This document shows, piece by piece, positions 63,522-64,000 of a DNA stretch of 64,000 nt (position 1 is its first letter; every line of letters starts with the position of its first letter). The notes beneath the pieces are model-generated. The model did not search any database, was not told the DNA's origin, and saw only the letters and a list, made by a program, of their open reading frames with translations. This DNA is from Lanius collurio (Eukaryota > Chordata > Aves > Passeriformes > Laniidae). The DNA lies in the NCBI GenBank assembly GCA_020086605.1, contig JACBWW010000004.1, forward strand, positions 44,161,102-44,225,101, given 5' to 3'. Both the position numbers and the translations under genes were made by a program.

Positions 63522-64000
63522 AAGTAGCTAAGGAAAAAACTGGAAGGAACAACTTGAACTCTTATCAGAGACTGCTTTGGCTATAAATACCTCGTCAGGA
63601 AAGGTTAGCCGAAAGCATGGAGCTTTCTCTGTCAAAGGCCCTACCAGAGGTGCTATTAAGTGTTAACTGATCTTTCAGGTGAGTAATCCCTGAATTTTAT
63701 CTGCAATCCCTAACTTTCATCTGCAGATGGCTGTGTGAGTGAGTTTTTCTTGAGCAGCTCGAGTGTGCCCCTGCACTGCCCTTCTCCCAGCAAGCTGCTC
63801 TCCACTGCAGCGTAAGGGAAGTTGGCTCTGCCCACAGCAGGGTGGAACTATTTTAGGTAGTAATGTCTGACACTAGAGGAGCATGAAATTCAGTCCTATC
63901 ATAGCTGAAATGCCTAAACCCCCCCTTAAAAAAAAGAAAAAAAAGCCATTGCAAAACCCTCCCAGAGGCTTATAGATGGAACTCTGGAAATTGCTCTCAA
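63522..64000. other. Non-coding end of window
   Basis: No gene or repeat family recognised. A short C/A-rich run (CCCCCCTTAAAAAAAAG-like) lies near 63,920-63,945. Confidence 0.6.

Noticed and set aside
63582..63592. TATA-box-like 'ctataaatacc' near the end of the window
   Set aside because: No initiator, CpG enrichment or open frame follows it, and such AT-rich words are frequent by chance.

Overview
The window reads as an intergenic-to-intronic stretch of a bird (or at least non-mammalian sauropsid) nuclear genome. The main evidence is a set of CR1 LINE fragments. Their 3' ends carry the typical avian CR1 tail (a short ATTCTATGA-like repeat, preceded by text like 'ttggaagggaccttaaagatcatc'). 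Two of them also keep translatable pieces of CR1 ORF2. There are no Alu/B1-type SINEs, no L1, no bacterial-style operons, no rRNA and no convincing tRNA. The listed open frames are nearly all short, overlapping and non-homologous, as expected of vertebrate non-coding DNA.

Layout. Positions 1 to about 37,000 look like single-copy non-coding DNA, with one clear CR1 fragment (13.7 kb), one worn CR1 relic (26.2 kb), several simple-sequence tracts, two perfect 24-bp palindromes (17.07 and 24.12 kb) and a small CpG-dense patch with an 11-bp tandem duplication (17.7 kb). A GC- and GT-rich patch open in many frames lies at 35.4-36.2 kb. At 37.2-38.8 kb I see what looks like the 3' end of a minus-strand gene: two adjacent phase-compatible exons (38,708-38,834 and 38,364-38,518) with good splice signals, a stop at 38,364-38,366 and an AATAAA signal at 37,255-37,260. 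Two further candidate exons upstream (42,267-42,351 and 42,836-42,993) fit the same reading frame but are weaker. I do not recognise the protein.

From 44 to 63.5 kb the window becomes much richer in CR1. There is an old LINE-like relic at 44 kb, a CR1 at 48.5-49.2 kb that has lost the whole reverse-transcriptase region, three antisense CR1 tails packed into 52.8-54.95 kb, two short tails at 56.4 and 57.9 kb, and a 0.67-kb 5'-truncated CR1 at 62.9-63.5 kb whose ORF2 remnant is split over several frames.

I found no sign of a novel defence, mobile or enzymatic system. The most useful leads are the unidentified minus-strand gene end, the internally deleted CR1, and the repeated poly-A plus A/C-rich tracts. 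All calls come from reading the sequence alone; boundaries of repeats are accurate to roughly 10 bases.
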